Notes: generated from the sequence alone by a model not told the origin. Positions 1 to 10,275 are shown, numbered from the stretch's first letter. The stretch: 64,000 nucleotides of DNA from Candidatus Peregrinibacteria bacterium (GCA_016932505.1 JAFGCT010000006.1:30932-94931); one strand, 5' to 3'. A program made the numbers and translations.

Positions 1-70
1 TCCATTGAACGGCAATCTTACTACCTGCTGATTTAGCTATCACAGGACTCATATTTACTTTGGTTATCAT
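1..70 (-). CDS. partial CDS, N-terminus of an unknown protein (MITKVNMSPVIAKSAGSKIAVQW...)
   Basis: Reverse-strand ORF from ATG at 70 open to the window edge; AT-rich promoter-like sequence upstream. Confidence 0.4.
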   Translation of the reverse strand, partial: MITKVNMSPVIAKSAGSKIAVQW

Positions 71-215
71 ATAATTATAGCATACCTATAACCAAAAAGC
101 AATAGACCAACAACCTCAATGACCAAATTACCAGTACCAAATGCCAAACAATGATTAATGTTTAAATTCCAATGAACAAACGTTAATCGGAATTACTACA
201 TAACAATAATCCTAA

Positions 216-245
216 CGTAGAGACGCGATTAATCGCGTCTCTACG
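216..245. repeat. 30-bp perfect palindrome CGTAGAGACGCGATT/AATCGCGTCTCTACG
   Basis: Direct reading; both halves exactly complementary. Confidence 0.95.
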
Positions 246-351
246 ATTGTTTTAATAATTAGTAATATAAAATATTTGTAATTTACTCCATTGAGTTCTA
301 GTATTGAATTTGGAATTTGGTGTTAGGAAATTATTTTTTAACAAAAAATCT

Positions 352-1524
352 ATGGATTATTATCAAGAATCACTAAAGCTTCATGAAGAAAAACGCGGTA
401 AAATTGAGATTAAATCAAAAGTTCCCGTTCAAACAAAAGACGACTTAAGCCTTGCTTACACACCTGGTGTAGCTGAGCCTTGTCGTGCTATTCATAAAAA
501 CCCATCCGATATCTACAAATATACCAATAAAGGCAACATGGTGGCGGTTGTAAGCGATGGTTCTGCAGTTCTTGGTCTTGGTAATATTGGAGGTGCGGCG
601 GGAATGCCTGTAATGGAAGGTAAAGCTATTTTGTTTAAGGAATTTGCGGATGTTGATGCTTTTCCAATCTGCTTAAGCACGCAAGATACGGAAGAAATAA
701 TCGCAACAGTAAAAGCAATAGCGCCAACATTTGGCGGAATAAATCTTGAAGACATATCCGCTCCAAGATGTTTTGAAATTGAAGAAAGACTAATTAAAGA
801 ACTTGATATTCCTGTATTTCACGATGACCAGCATGGTACAGCAATTGTTGTTCTTGCAGGTCTTATTAACGCATTAAAACTGACTAACCGAAAATTTGAA
901 GATATTCGTGTTGTATTAAGTGGTGTAGGGGCGGCAGGTGTTGCAGTTACAAAATTATTAATAGAATACGGAGTTAATCCTGACCACGTATTACTTAGTG
1001 ATAGCAAAGGTGCTATATATAAAGGTCGTGATAATCTCAATGCTGTAAAAGAAAGTCTTGCTGATATTACAAATACCGCATGTCAGCTTGGATTAGACCA
1101 CCCCGATTGCAGAATAGGCGGACTTGCTGAGATAATGGTTGGCGCAGATGTATTCATTGGTGTTTCTAAGGCAGGTTTGGTTACTCCAGAAATGGTAAAA
1201 TCAATGGCAAAAGACCCAATTATTTTCGCGATGGCTAATCCTGAACCAGAAATTATGCCTGATTTAGCAAAAGAAGCTGGTGCTGCAATAGTCGCAACCG
1301 GTCGTTCCGATTTCCCAAATCAAATCAACAATGTTCTCGGTTTTCCAGGTATATTCCGTGGAGTTCTGGATGCAGGCATAAGAATAATCGACAGTAAAAT
1401 CAAAATAACAGCCGCAGAAGCAATCGCTAATTACATTCAAAATCCAACCTCTGAAGCCATTATTCCAAGTCCTTTAGACAAAGGAGTAGCAAAAGCTGTA
1501 GCGGATGCGATTAAAAATTTATAA
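352..1524 (+). CDS. NAD(P)-dependent malic enzyme
   Basis: SLAYTPGVAEPC, FHDDQHGTAIV, VVLSGVGAAGVA motifs; ATG at 352 preferred over upstream TTG 304. Confidence 0.93.
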   Translation: MDYYQESLKLHEEKRGKIEIKSKVPVQTKDDLSLAYTPGVAEPCRAIHKNPSDIYKYTNKGNMVAVVSDGSAVLGLGNIGGAAGMPVMEGKAILFKEFADVDAFPICLSTQDTEEIIATVKAIAPTFGGINLEDISAPRCFEIEERLIKELDIPVFHDDQHGTAIVVLAGLINALKLTNRKFEDIRVVLSGVGAAGVAVTKLLIEYGVNPDHVLLSDSKGAIYKGRDNLNAVKESLADITNTACQLGLDHPDCRIGGLAEIMVGADVFIGVSKAGLVTPEMVKSMAKDPIIFAMANPEPEIMPDLAKEAGAAIVATGRSDFPNQINNVLGFPGIFRGVLDAGIRIIDSKIKITAAEAIANYIQNPTSEAIIPSPLDKGVAKAVADAIKNL

Positions 1525-1528
1525 TTCC

Positions 1529-1652
1529 AAAATTTACAATTTCTAATCAAACCCCAATGACTAATGATTAAATATCCAGCTTGCAAATTGCTCATTGGCT
1601 AATTGGAGATTGGTCATTCATTAGTAATTATTAATTAGAAATTGTAAATTTT
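1529..1652. repeat. intergenic inverted-repeat element, 19-bp perfect arms
   Basis: AAAATTTACAATTTCTAAT (1529-1547) vs ATTAGAAATTGTAAATTTT (1634-1652). Confidence 0.9.
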
Positions 1653-1701
1653 ACAGTGGTGTTGTATCGTTATACCGTTATATCGTTATTTTGTTATAAG
1701 T

Positions 1702-2622
1702 ATGAATGTCAGCGTTAAATTTTGTGGAATAGATTTCCCTAATCCAACTGTACTCGCATCCGGTTATCTTGGTGTAACAGGTGCTAGTTTGGCTAACTGC
1801 ATCAATAACGGAGCAGGTGGCGTAACGGGCAAAACTCTTTTTATGGAACCACGACCAGGCCATCCAAATCCAACAGTCCTTACGTTTCCAGGTGGTCTAA
1901 TTAACGCGGTTGGTTTATGCGGTGAAGGTATAAAAAACGGAATACATGAATTCAAAAAATTCAGAGAAATGGCACCAGATGCACCACTAATCGGCAGTAT
2001 CGCTGGTAAAAATTTAAAGGAATTAATTGAAGTTGCAGAAATAATGGATACCTATCCAGTTGATATGATTGAACTAAATCTCTCTTGTCCGAATGTGGAT
2101 GATGAAATGGGTCGTCCAATTGCTTGTGATCCACTAATGACAAGAGACGCAATAAAAGCTGTTCGCAAAGTAGTTAAAAAACCTATTTCTGCAAAGCTTT
2201 CGCCAAATGTACAAAATATTGGAATAGTAGCAAAAAATGCGGAAAATGAAGGTGCGGATGCAATTACAGCAGTTAATACAATGGGGCCGGGAATGCTTAT
2301 CGACATTAAAATGCGTCGTCCAATCCTATCCAACAAAGTTGGTGGTGTATCCGGAATGGCACTTCATCCAATCGCAGTTCGCTGTGTATACGACATATAC
2401 AAAGCTGTACAAATACCAATTATCGCTACAGGTGGAATTATGAATGGGAAGGATGCAATTGAGATGATACTTGCAGGAGGTAGTTTGCTTGGAATTGGGT
2501 GTGCTATAACCGCGAACGATTTGAATTGTTTTACAATGATTACCGATAAAATTCGCGAGTATATGAAAGAAGAAGGATTTACCGATATATCCGAAATGGT
2601 CGGATTAGCCCATGAAATTTAA
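1702..2622 (+). CDS. pyrD: dihydroorotate dehydrogenase, class 1B catalytic subunit
   Basis: ELNLSCPNVD, AKLSPNV, ATGGIMNGKDAIEMILAG motifs; followed by pyrK. Confidence 0.93.
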   Translation: MNVSVKFCGIDFPNPTVLASGYLGVTGASLANCINNGAGGVTGKTLFMEPRPGHPNPTVLTFPGGLINAVGLCGEGIKNGIHEFKKFREMAPDAPLIGSIAGKNLKELIEVAEIMDTYPVDMIELNLSCPNVDDEMGRPIACDPLMTRDAIKAVRKVVKKPISAKLSPNVQNIGIVAKNAENEGADAITAVNTMGPGMLIDIKMRRPILSNKVGGVSGMALHPIAVRCVYDIYKAVQIPIIATGGIMNGKDAIEMILAGGSLLGIGCAITANDLNCFTMITDKIREYMKEEGFTDISEMVGLAHEI

Positions 2623-2633
2623 ACATAATAATT

Positions 2634-3446
2634 ATGCTAGTTTTTAAAATCAAAAAAGTAATAGACGAAGCACCTGACGTAAAAAGTTATGTTATTGAGC
2701 ATAAACTTAATGCAAAACCAGGGCAATTTGTAATGGTCTGGATGCCGGGGGTTGATGAAGTGCCTATGTCCATTGGTTTGCAAACCGATACAGAATTCAC
2801 TCTTTCCATTGCAAAAGCTGGTGACTGTACGGCTTTAATGCACGAAAAACTGTCTGTTGGTGATAAAATCGGCATTAGAGGTCCATTCGGAAAACCATTT
2901 ACTTTCGAAGGAAAGAAAAACATCGTTTTGGTAGGAGGAGGATGCGGAACACCACCAATGTTAAATCTGGCACAGGTGGCAACTGCAAAGGGGATTAAAA
3001 CAACAGTTCTTTTGGGTGGGCGAACGTCCGAGCATCTTCTTTTTGAAAAAACATTTAAAGAACTTGGGTGTGAAATTAAGGTTGCAACAGATGACGGAAG
3101 TAAGGGGCATAAAGGTTATGTAACTGATTTACTGAAGAAAGAATTGGAAAAAGGTGAGGTAGATTGCGTGTATACATGCGGACCGGAACTTATGATGGTA
3201 ACCGTTGCAAGACTCGCTCAGGATTTCAACATTCCAAGCCAAGTTAGTCTTGAGCGTTTTATGAAATGCGGTTTTGGAATTTGTGGACAATGCTGTATAG
3301 ACGGAACAGGACTGAGAGTATGTAAAGACGGACCGGTATTTGATGGTGAGATTGCCTTAAAGCACCAGGAATTCGGAAAATACAAAAGAGACTCAGCAGG
3401 TTTAATGATCGGGCTGGATGGTTGTGCACTGGATAAAAATCTTTAA
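2634..3446 (+). CDS. pyrK: dihydroorotate dehydrogenase electron transfer subunit
   Basis: FAD/NAD reductase fold (VGGGCGTPPML) and C-terminal Cys cluster CGFGICGQCCIDGTGLRVC. Confidence 0.92.
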   Translation: MLVFKIKKVIDEAPDVKSYVIEHKLNAKPGQFVMVWMPGVDEVPMSIGLQTDTEFTLSIAKAGDCTALMHEKLSVGDKIGIRGPFGKPFTFEGKKNIVLVGGGCGTPPMLNLAQVATAKGIKTTVLLGGRTSEHLLFEKTFKELGCEIKVATDDGSKGHKGYVTDLLKKELEKGEVDCVYTCGPELMMVTVARLAQDFNIPSQVSLERFMKCGFGICGQCCIDGTGLRVCKDGPVFDGEIALKHQEFGKYKRDSAGLMIGLDGCALDKNL

Positions 3447-3745
3447 GCAATTTCAAAAAGCTCTTCAGTTATCCTTTTACGGGCTTTTTCAATATAGGTA
3501 TCAGTATCTCCATCTCCATCTATTTTATTTCGCATTTGTATAATAACCCTCTTAATACCATCCAAAAAAGTCTCAATATTACTTATTGTTAATGACCTTA
3601 ATGTAAATGGTATTTGTTCTACAGCAATATCAAGAGCTGTTTGAATACTAGCATCAGAACGCACTGCTATCTTTTGTAATATCAAAATTACTTCACTGGT
3701 TTGAACTTCCTTTTCTGGCTCCTGCCAAGCTGGTTCAGAATTCAT
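3443..3745 (-). CDS. hypothetical protein
   Basis: ORF on minus strand; internal ATG at 3745 (MNSEPAWQEPEK) likelier than the longer track ORF. Confidence 0.55.
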   Translation of the reverse strand: MNSEPAWQEPEKEVQTSEVILILQKIAVRSDASIQTALDIAVEQIPFTLRSLTISNIETFLDGIKRVIIQMRNKIDGDGDTDTYIEKARKRITEELFEIA

Positions 3746-3825
3746 TTGTATCTTAAATTTTAATAATTTCTTAATTAATTTATATATAAAGGATAAAAAA
3801 TACAATGTTTTTAATTCAATTATGC

Positions 3826-3831
3826 TATAAT
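3826..3831 (+). promoter_or_regulatory. extended -10 element TGCTATAAT upstream of mini-ORF
   Basis: TATAAT with TG two bases upstream, about 30 nt before ATG 3862. Confidence 0.5.
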
Positions 3832-3861
3832 TAAGTCAGATTATTATTAAACAACAATATT

Positions 3862-3900
3862 ATGTCTATCGGTGGATGCGGTTGTGGTGGCTGCAAATAA
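3862..3900 (+). CDS. 12-aa Gly/Cys peptide MSIGGCGCGGCK
   Basis: ATG-TAA mini-ORF between an extended -10 and an intrinsic terminator. Confidence 0.45.
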   Translation: MSIGGCGCGGCK

Positions 3901-3922
3901 TTGAACACCACTTACAAAAAAG

Positions 3923-3960
3923 CCTTCCTTAATCATTCTGTTTTTAAGGAGGGATTTTTT
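3923..3960 (+). terminator. intrinsic terminator
   Basis: CCTTCCTTAA...TTAAGGAGGG stem (one G-U) then ATTTTTT. Confidence 0.85.
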
Positions 3961-3981
3961 ATTAATATGATTTTTGGCAGG
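3956..3981. repeat. 26-bp direct repeat, copy 1 (TTTTTATTAATATGATTTTTGGCAGG)
   Basis: Exact match to 5875-5900. Confidence 0.97.
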
Positions 3982-4140
3982 GTATTAAGGACTATGCAAG
4001 AGTTACTCTTAAATTTGACATGAAAAGGTTCAATTGTTAAAATTAACGACCTTATATGTATTTTCTTCCAAAGGATTTTTTGGGAGTTTGTAATAAAGGA
4101 AATAGATCTTTTAACTGATAGGAACTCAAGGAGGAAAAAA

Positions 4141-5772
4141 ATGGAAAAGTTAAGAACCAAAACACCTGTAGACGGTATTATACCGACCTACATCACCCCA
4201 AACGCCAAGATTGGCATTCAGAAAGGAGAATTGGCCAAGCCACGTACGGTTTATACTAACCCTACACCAACTTTGCTTGCAAAAGCTGTGGAACCGATTA
4301 AGAATAAAACAGTTTATCTTTACGGTTTCGGAGCTCAATCAAGCAACCACGCCAGATGTTTGCGTAGTGAGGGGGTTCATGTAAAAATTCTCGGTCGTAA
4401 CAAAGGCAGTAGCTCCATGAAGGCAGCTATCGTGGACGGGTTCGAGGTCGTTGAGTTGAATGAACTCGATCCCGATGATGTTGATCTGATGTGCTTTGGA
4501 CTCCCCGATGACCAACAGGTCGTTGCAGTTCAACAAGTCGTCAATCTGCTTGACCCCAGAAAGACAACGCTTGGTTTTTTTCACGGCATGACTGTTCATT
4601 ATGGCTTGCAGGGCTTTTACGGAGATGACCTTAAAAACGCCCTGGATTGGGGTTGGAACATGATTATTGTCGCACCGAAGGGGCCAGGAAACACTGTTTG
4701 GGAAAACAAGCAGGCTGGTGGCGGAATCGCTTGTCTTTTTGGAGCTCATGAGGACAGCCCAGACTATGAAAAGACAAGGTTGCTTGCTATGGCTTACGCT
4801 ACAGCAATTGGCGGCTATAATGGCGCTATGCTTGAGACCACATTCAAGGAGGAGACCGAAACTGATCACTATGGTGAGCAGGGTGTCCTTTGTGGCGTAA
4901 TGTTTTACGCTACCTACTTCATGATCAATATACTCCAAAGGGATTTTGGCTATAGTCTTGAAGAGGCTCAGGCCAAAGTTGAAGAAGAGGTTATCAAAGT
5001 TGGACATAACCTTCGTCGTGGTGGCTCAGATTACTTGCTCAAAAACGCTTCTGAAAAAGTAAAACAGAATGCGAAAAAATGGGCATCTTTATTCTATGGG
5101 CAGGAAGTCGATTTTAGCGACATGTCATCGGAGCTGGAAACAATTGGTTTCGATTTACGCAGGCTCCAGCCACACCTAAGCCCAGTCGACATGGTTGGAC
5201 AGGTGATATCTGGCGATGAGCTATCTCCGCCAAAACCTCTCGTCGAAGAATGGGAAGGGGGCATTATGGGAATTCTCATCATCGCCTCTGATATGCAGTA
5301 TCAAATCGGTCGCGAAGCCGGCTACTCCGCAGAGGGTATGCAGTTTGAAGTTCAGCAGGAAATAGCGCTAATCACAGATTGCTATCTGAAGGGCGGACTT
5401 TCGTACATGATTATGAGAATCAGCACGACCGCCAAACACGGCATGTACGTTTCTGGCAAGTATTTGTTTGAGTCTCAGGAAATCTCCATTCGGGAGCGTT
5501 TTGAAACAGTTCTTGGTGCAATCCAAAATGGTACCTACGCAAAGCAGACCAAAAAAGATTTGGTCGACATCCCGCGGGGTAGTGAAGAAGATTGGCTCTG
5601 GAAAGCGACAATGGCGGTTTTTGAATCACCGGAAGAACAGTTGAGTAAAGCGGCACGTCCAGCTACGCGTCCCAACTTTCAAGGCGAAGACATCCAGACC
5701 GTTTTCCTGACGCCAGTTGGCACTTGGTCCTATGAGTTCCATAATCGTGAGGGTAAAATCATCGCTGCATAG
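4141..5772 (+). CDS. divergent ketol-acid reductoisomerase-like protein (IlvC superfamily, 543 aa)
   Basis: YGFGAQSSNHARCLRSEG, APKGPGNTV, ETTFKEETETDHYGEQGVLCG, CYLKGGLSYMIMRISTTAKHGMY; strong SD AAGGAGG. Confidence 0.8.
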   Translation: MEKLRTKTPVDGIIPTYITPNAKIGIQKGELAKPRTVYTNPTPTLLAKAVEPIKNKTVYLYGFGAQSSNHARCLRSEGVHVKILGRNKGSSSMKAAIVDGFEVVELNELDPDDVDLMCFGLPDDQQVVAVQQVVNLLDPRKTTLGFFHGMTVHYGLQGFYGDDLKNALDWGWNMIIVAPKGPGNTVWENKQAGGGIACLFGAHEDSPDYEKTRLLAMAYATAIGGYNGAMLETTFKEETETDHYGEQGVLCGVMFYATYFMINILQRDFGYSLEEAQAKVEEEVIKVGHNLRRGGSDYLLKNASEKVKQNAKKWASLFYGQEVDFSDMSSELETIGFDLRRLQPHLSPVDMVGQVISGDELSPPKPLVEEWEGGIMGILIIASDMQYQIGREAGYSAEGMQFEVQQEIALITDCYLKGGLSYMIMRISTTAKHGMYVSGKYLFESQEISIRERFETVLGAIQNGTYAKQTKKDLVDIPRGSEEDWLWKATMAVFESPEEQLSKAARPATRPNFQGEDIQTVFLTPVGTWSYEFHNREGKIIAA

Positions 5773-5838
5773 CGATTGGCAATCCTCTGAAAACGTAAGG
5801 GTGAGGTCATCGCTGCATAGTGATTCGATATCCCCTGA
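5744..5838 (+). repeat. imperfect tandem duplication of the ilvC-like 3' end (about 47 bp x2)
   Basis: CGTGAGGGTAAAATCATCGCTGCATAGCGATTGGCAATCCTCTGA vs CGTAAGGGTGAGGTCATCGCTGCATAGTGATTCGATATCCCCTGA. Confidence 0.85.
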
Positions 5839-5846
5839 ATAGATCT

Positions 5847-5880
5847 AAAAAGGGCAGACATTAAATGTCGGCTCTTTTTA
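5847..5880 (+). terminator. intrinsic terminator
   Basis: AAAAAGGGCAGACAT...ATGTCGGCTCTTTTT hairpin. Confidence 0.8.
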
Positions 5881-5900
5881 TTAATATGATTTTTGGCAGG
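5875..5900. repeat. 26-bp direct repeat, copy 2, overlapping the tRNA-Trp 3' end
   Basis: Exact match to 3956-3981. Confidence 0.97.
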
Positions 5901-5968
5901 CCCAGAAGGATTCGAACCCTCATCAACGGTTTTGGAGACCGGTATGCTAACCATTGCACTATGGGCCT
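5894..5968 (-). tRNA. tRNA-Trp(CCA), CCA encoded
   Basis: AGGCCCA...CTCCAAA anticodon loop...GGTTCGAATCC...TGGGCCTGCCA. Confidence 0.93.
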
Positions 5969-6151
5969 ACGTCGTTTATCTTCCTCAATGTACGCAACGA
6001 TTTTACATTGCTGATTTAATATACGCAATTTTTATTTAAACGTAAACGTGTATTGACTTCATCCAGCTATTTTTGGTAAGGTTACCCCCTTTGAAGAACA
6101 GGATTCTTTGAATGTCTGGTCTTTAAGAATTAGGTTTGTGTAAAAAATTAA

Positions 6152-7300
<1,149 letters not shown>

Positions 7301-7398
7301 GTCAACCCATTTATGGGTGAAAAACACAAACCTACAACCCGACCCCTTAGTGCAAGCTAGAGGGGTCTTGGAGTTATTTGAGTATATATTAAGTTGTA

Positions 7399-7426
7399 TT
7401 GACAGGCACCTAAAAAAATATATAAT
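7399..7426 (+). promoter_or_regulatory. sigma70-type promoter TTGACA-16-TATAAT
   Basis: Both hexamers match consensus, upstream of 7458 ORF. Confidence 0.8.
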
Positions 7427-7457
7427 CACATCACATATTTAACATAATTTTAATACC

Positions 7458-7802
7458 ATGAGTGAAGTACTAGTTGTAAAAAGCGCTTGTCCAGATTCAT
7501 TTGGTAGATTAATAGAAAGATTAGGTCATAATGTTGATGTAACGGCAGATTCCTCTGAAGCTTTAAAATTAATGAGAGATAAAGTTTACGCAATGGTGGT
7601 AACTGGATTGAGAATTCATACTGAGAATGATGGCTTAAGGGTAGCAAGTGAAGCATCTAAAACCGCTACTAAAGTCGTGATACTTTCAGGATTAAATAAG
7701 CCAAGTATTCAACTTCCACCTAAAACTCAATTTATTCCACAAGACGATAATGCAATTGAAACCATAGGACGTGAGTTGGATAGTATATTAGATATAAATT
7801 AA
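7458..7802 (+). CDS. small receiver-domain-like protein
   Basis: 114 aa; ALKLMRDKVYAMVVTGLRI / KVVILSG layout resembles a response-regulator receiver fold. Confidence 0.6.
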   Translation: MSEVLVVKSACPDSFGRLIERLGHNVDVTADSSEALKLMRDKVYAMVVTGLRIHTENDGLRVASEASKTATKVVILSGLNKPSIQLPPKTQFIPQDDNAIETIGRELDSILDIN

Positions 7803-7827
7803 TAATTAAGAAATTACTTTAAGAAAC

Positions 7828-7864
7828 AAACTATCATTGGTACAATGCCAGTGATAGTTTTTTT
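7828..7864 (+). terminator. intrinsic terminator
   Basis: AAACTATCATTGG...CCAGTGATAGTTTTTTT. Confidence 0.9.
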
Positions 7865-8001
7865 AAATTAAGGAATTATCAATAGGGTTTACACTTGAGC
7901 TATTTGCCAGCCTGAGGCGGACATCATGGCTCACCCTCATTTTACTTCGTCCCGCTTAGCGGGACTACGTTCCATTCGGGACGTGTAACTCGCTACTTCA
8001 C

Positions 8002-8598
8002 ATGAAAAAAGACATTGCCCTAGCTTTGCACGAAATTGGTGCCGTTAAATTCGGTGAGTTTACCCTTAAATCGGGTATTATTTCGCCAATTTACATCGAT
8101 TTACGCTTACTTATATCTTACCCAAAAGTTCTTAAACTTATAAGTGAGGCGATGATAGAAATTGCTAAAGATCTTAAATTCGATGTAGTGGCTGGCATAC
8201 CTTATACAGCTCTTCCTATTACTACAGCCATATCAATTAGTCAAAACTGGCCAATGGTATATGCTCGTAAAGAAGTAAAAGATTATGGTACAAAGAAAAA
8301 AATTGAAGGTGTGTATAATGAAGGTGATACAGCACTTATAGTCGACGATTTAATAACCGATGGTGCAAGTAAATTCGAAACAATAGAACCATTCGAAGCT
8401 GCAGGATTAAAAATAACCGACTTTATAATTTTGGTAGATAGAGAGCAGGGGGGAGCCAGAAAATTAGCAGAAAAAGGATACAAAATGCACAGTGTTATCG
8501 GTATTAATGAGCTACTCGACATCCTTAAAGAAGAGGGAAAAATAGACGAAGAAAAATATCAAAAATCAAAAGATTTTATTGCCAAGACCCAAGTCTAA
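8002..8598 (+). CDS. pyrE: orotate phosphoribosyltransferase
   Basis: FTLKSGIISPIYIDLR, ALIVDDLITDGASK PRPP loop. Confidence 0.92.
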   Translation: MKKDIALALHEIGAVKFGEFTLKSGIISPIYIDLRLLISYPKVLKLISEAMIEIAKDLKFDVVAGIPYTALPITTAISISQNWPMVYARKEVKDYGTKKKIEGVYNEGDTALIVDDLITDGASKFETIEPFEAAGLKITDFIILVDREQGGARKLAEKGYKMHSVIGINELLDILKEEGKIDEEKYQKSKDFIAKTQV

Positions 8599-8600
8599 TA

Positions 8601-9497
8601 ATGCAATTTTTGAATGCCTCAAAGGAACTTACTATGAATAATTCCGCCTATAAAAAAGCGGTTTTGTTCTATGTTTGGGAAATATATAAACAGGATTTAA
8701 ACAGTGGAGACGTAACTACAAAATATTTTCTACCTAATCAGTCAAAAGAAATCACTGCAGAAATTGTATCGAATGAAGTTGGAATTCTTGCGGGAATTGA
8801 AGAGGCGGAATGGTTTTTGAATAAGCTTGGAATCGTTATAGTAAAAAAATTAAAAGACGGAAGTCAGTTGAAACTCGGTTCACTTATACTAAAAATTAAA
8901 GGTCCTGCATCAAAAATTCTTTCTTCCGAACGCACTCTTTTAAATTTAATTCAGCGTATGAGTGGAGTTGCTACTGCAACAAAAAAGATGAGCCTAAAAT
9001 TACCAAAAAACATTAAACTCCTTGCAACCCGTAAAACATTTTGGGGTATGCTGGATAAAAAAGCGGTGGTAGTTGGCGGAGGTGGAACACATCGTTTAGA
9101 CTTAAGTGATGCTGTTTTAATTAAAGATAATCACATATCCCTTTCGTCCGATTTTGAAAAAAGTTTGGAGAATGTTTTTAAAAAAGTACAAAAAATAAGA
9201 TTTATTGAAATTGAACTGGAGTCGCTTTCTCAAGTTGAATCCTTTCTCAAAATTTATAAAAATCTTAAATCGAAATTTCCAATCAATCAAAATATAGTAG
9301 TTATGTTAGATAACTTCACACCTGCAATTCTTAAAAAAATTATTCCACAATTCAAAAAACTAGGTGTATCCATAGAGCTTTCTGGTGGAATTACGGAAAA
9401 TAATGTTATGCGTTACAATATAAAAGGTATATCTGCTATTTCTTCAGGCTCAATAACCACTAAGGCAAATAGTCTGGATATTAGCCTTACAATTTAA
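8601..9497 (+). CDS. nadC: nicotinate-nucleotide pyrophosphorylase (quinolinate phosphoribosyltransferase)
   Basis: LLNLIQRMSGVAT, ATRKTFWGMLDKKAVVVGGGGTHRLDLSDAVLIKDNH; alternative ATG at 8634. Confidence 0.88.
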   Translation: MQFLNASKELTMNNSAYKKAVLFYVWEIYKQDLNSGDVTTKYFLPNQSKEITAEIVSNEVGILAGIEEAEWFLNKLGIVIVKKLKDGSQLKLGSLILKIKGPASKILSSERTLLNLIQRMSGVATATKKMSLKLPKNIKLLATRKTFWGMLDKKAVVVGGGGTHRLDLSDAVLIKDNHISLSSDFEKSLENVFKKVQKIRFIEIELESLSQVESFLKIYKNLKSKFPINQNIVVMLDNFTPAILKKIIPQFKKLGVSIELSGGITENNVMRYNIKGISAISSGSITTKANSLDISLTI

Positions 9498-9498
9498 T

Positions 9499-10140
9499 AT
9501 GAACGAAAACGATTTTGAACCCATAGAACCAAAAAAACGAAATCCATTTTATGTATTGGTCGCTTTTGTTCTTGCTCTTGCTCTTCTATTTTTATCCATG
9601 CAGGGATATTTTTATTTAATGCATCCGGAACCAGTTAATATTCCAAAAATCGAAGAAGTTCAAACATTCCTTCCATCAGATTTATCCGAACCTTTCGGCT
9701 CTCACAGGTCCAATGAAGTAAAGATAGTAATTGAAAATACTCGGGATTCCATCAAACAAGTGGCAAATTTTATAGCATCAAAGTCATGTAAAAAAGCAGA
9801 TAGGGTATGTCAAAGCAAAGCACTTTTTTACTTTGTACGTGATGAAGTTAAATACGTCCCAGATGACCAATTCCACGACCAGCTTTCAAATCCCCTCGTA
9901 ACCTTAAAAACAGGAGGTGCGGATTGTGAAGATATGGCTGTTCTGCTTTTAGCTCTGGAAAAGGCAATCGGAAACGAAACTCAACTGGTTTTTATTCCTG
10001 GTCACGCATACGCTCAAATCCGTATTCCAGAATACAAAGGCGATAGGTGGATAAATTTGGAACCGACATGCAAGACTTGTATGATGAATGAGATCCCGGA
10101 CTCGTCTGCTTTAGCTAAGAAAAATTACTACGAATTATAA
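9499..10140 (+). CDS. membrane-anchored transglutaminase-like protein
   Basis: N-terminal TM; GADCEDMAVLLLALEKAIG / PGHAYAQI / WINLEPTC Cys-His-Asp layout. Confidence 0.75.
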   Translation: MNENDFEPIEPKKRNPFYVLVAFVLALALLFLSMQGYFYLMHPEPVNIPKIEEVQTFLPSDLSEPFGSHRSNEVKIVIENTRDSIKQVANFIASKSCKKADRVCQSKALFYFVRDEVKYVPDDQFHDQLSNPLVTLKTGGADCEDMAVLLLALEKAIGNETQLVFIPGHAYAQIRIPEYKGDRWINLEPTCKTCMMNEIPDSSALAKKNYYEL

Positions 10141-10188
10141 AACAAATGGGGGAGCCAATGGGTGAGCAAATTGAGGAGCAAATTGTGC

Positions 10189-10272
10189 AATCGGCTCATC
10201 AATCGGCTCATCAATCGGCTCATCAATCGGCTCATCAATCGGCTCATCAATCGGCTCATCAATCGGCTCATC
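10189..10272 (+). repeat. 12-bp tandem repeat (AATCGGCTCATC) x7, ending 3 bp before the pabA ATG
   Basis: Seven identical units read directly. Confidence 0.98.
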
Positions 10273-10275
10273 AAT

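Noticed and set aside
4339-5007. 222-aa antisense ORF opposite the ilvC-like gene
   Set aside because: Shadow ORF of a well-supported coding gene; no domain signature or start context
10189-10272. Possible CRISPR or iteron array
   Set aside because: 12-bp contiguous units, no spacers, no replication gene nearby
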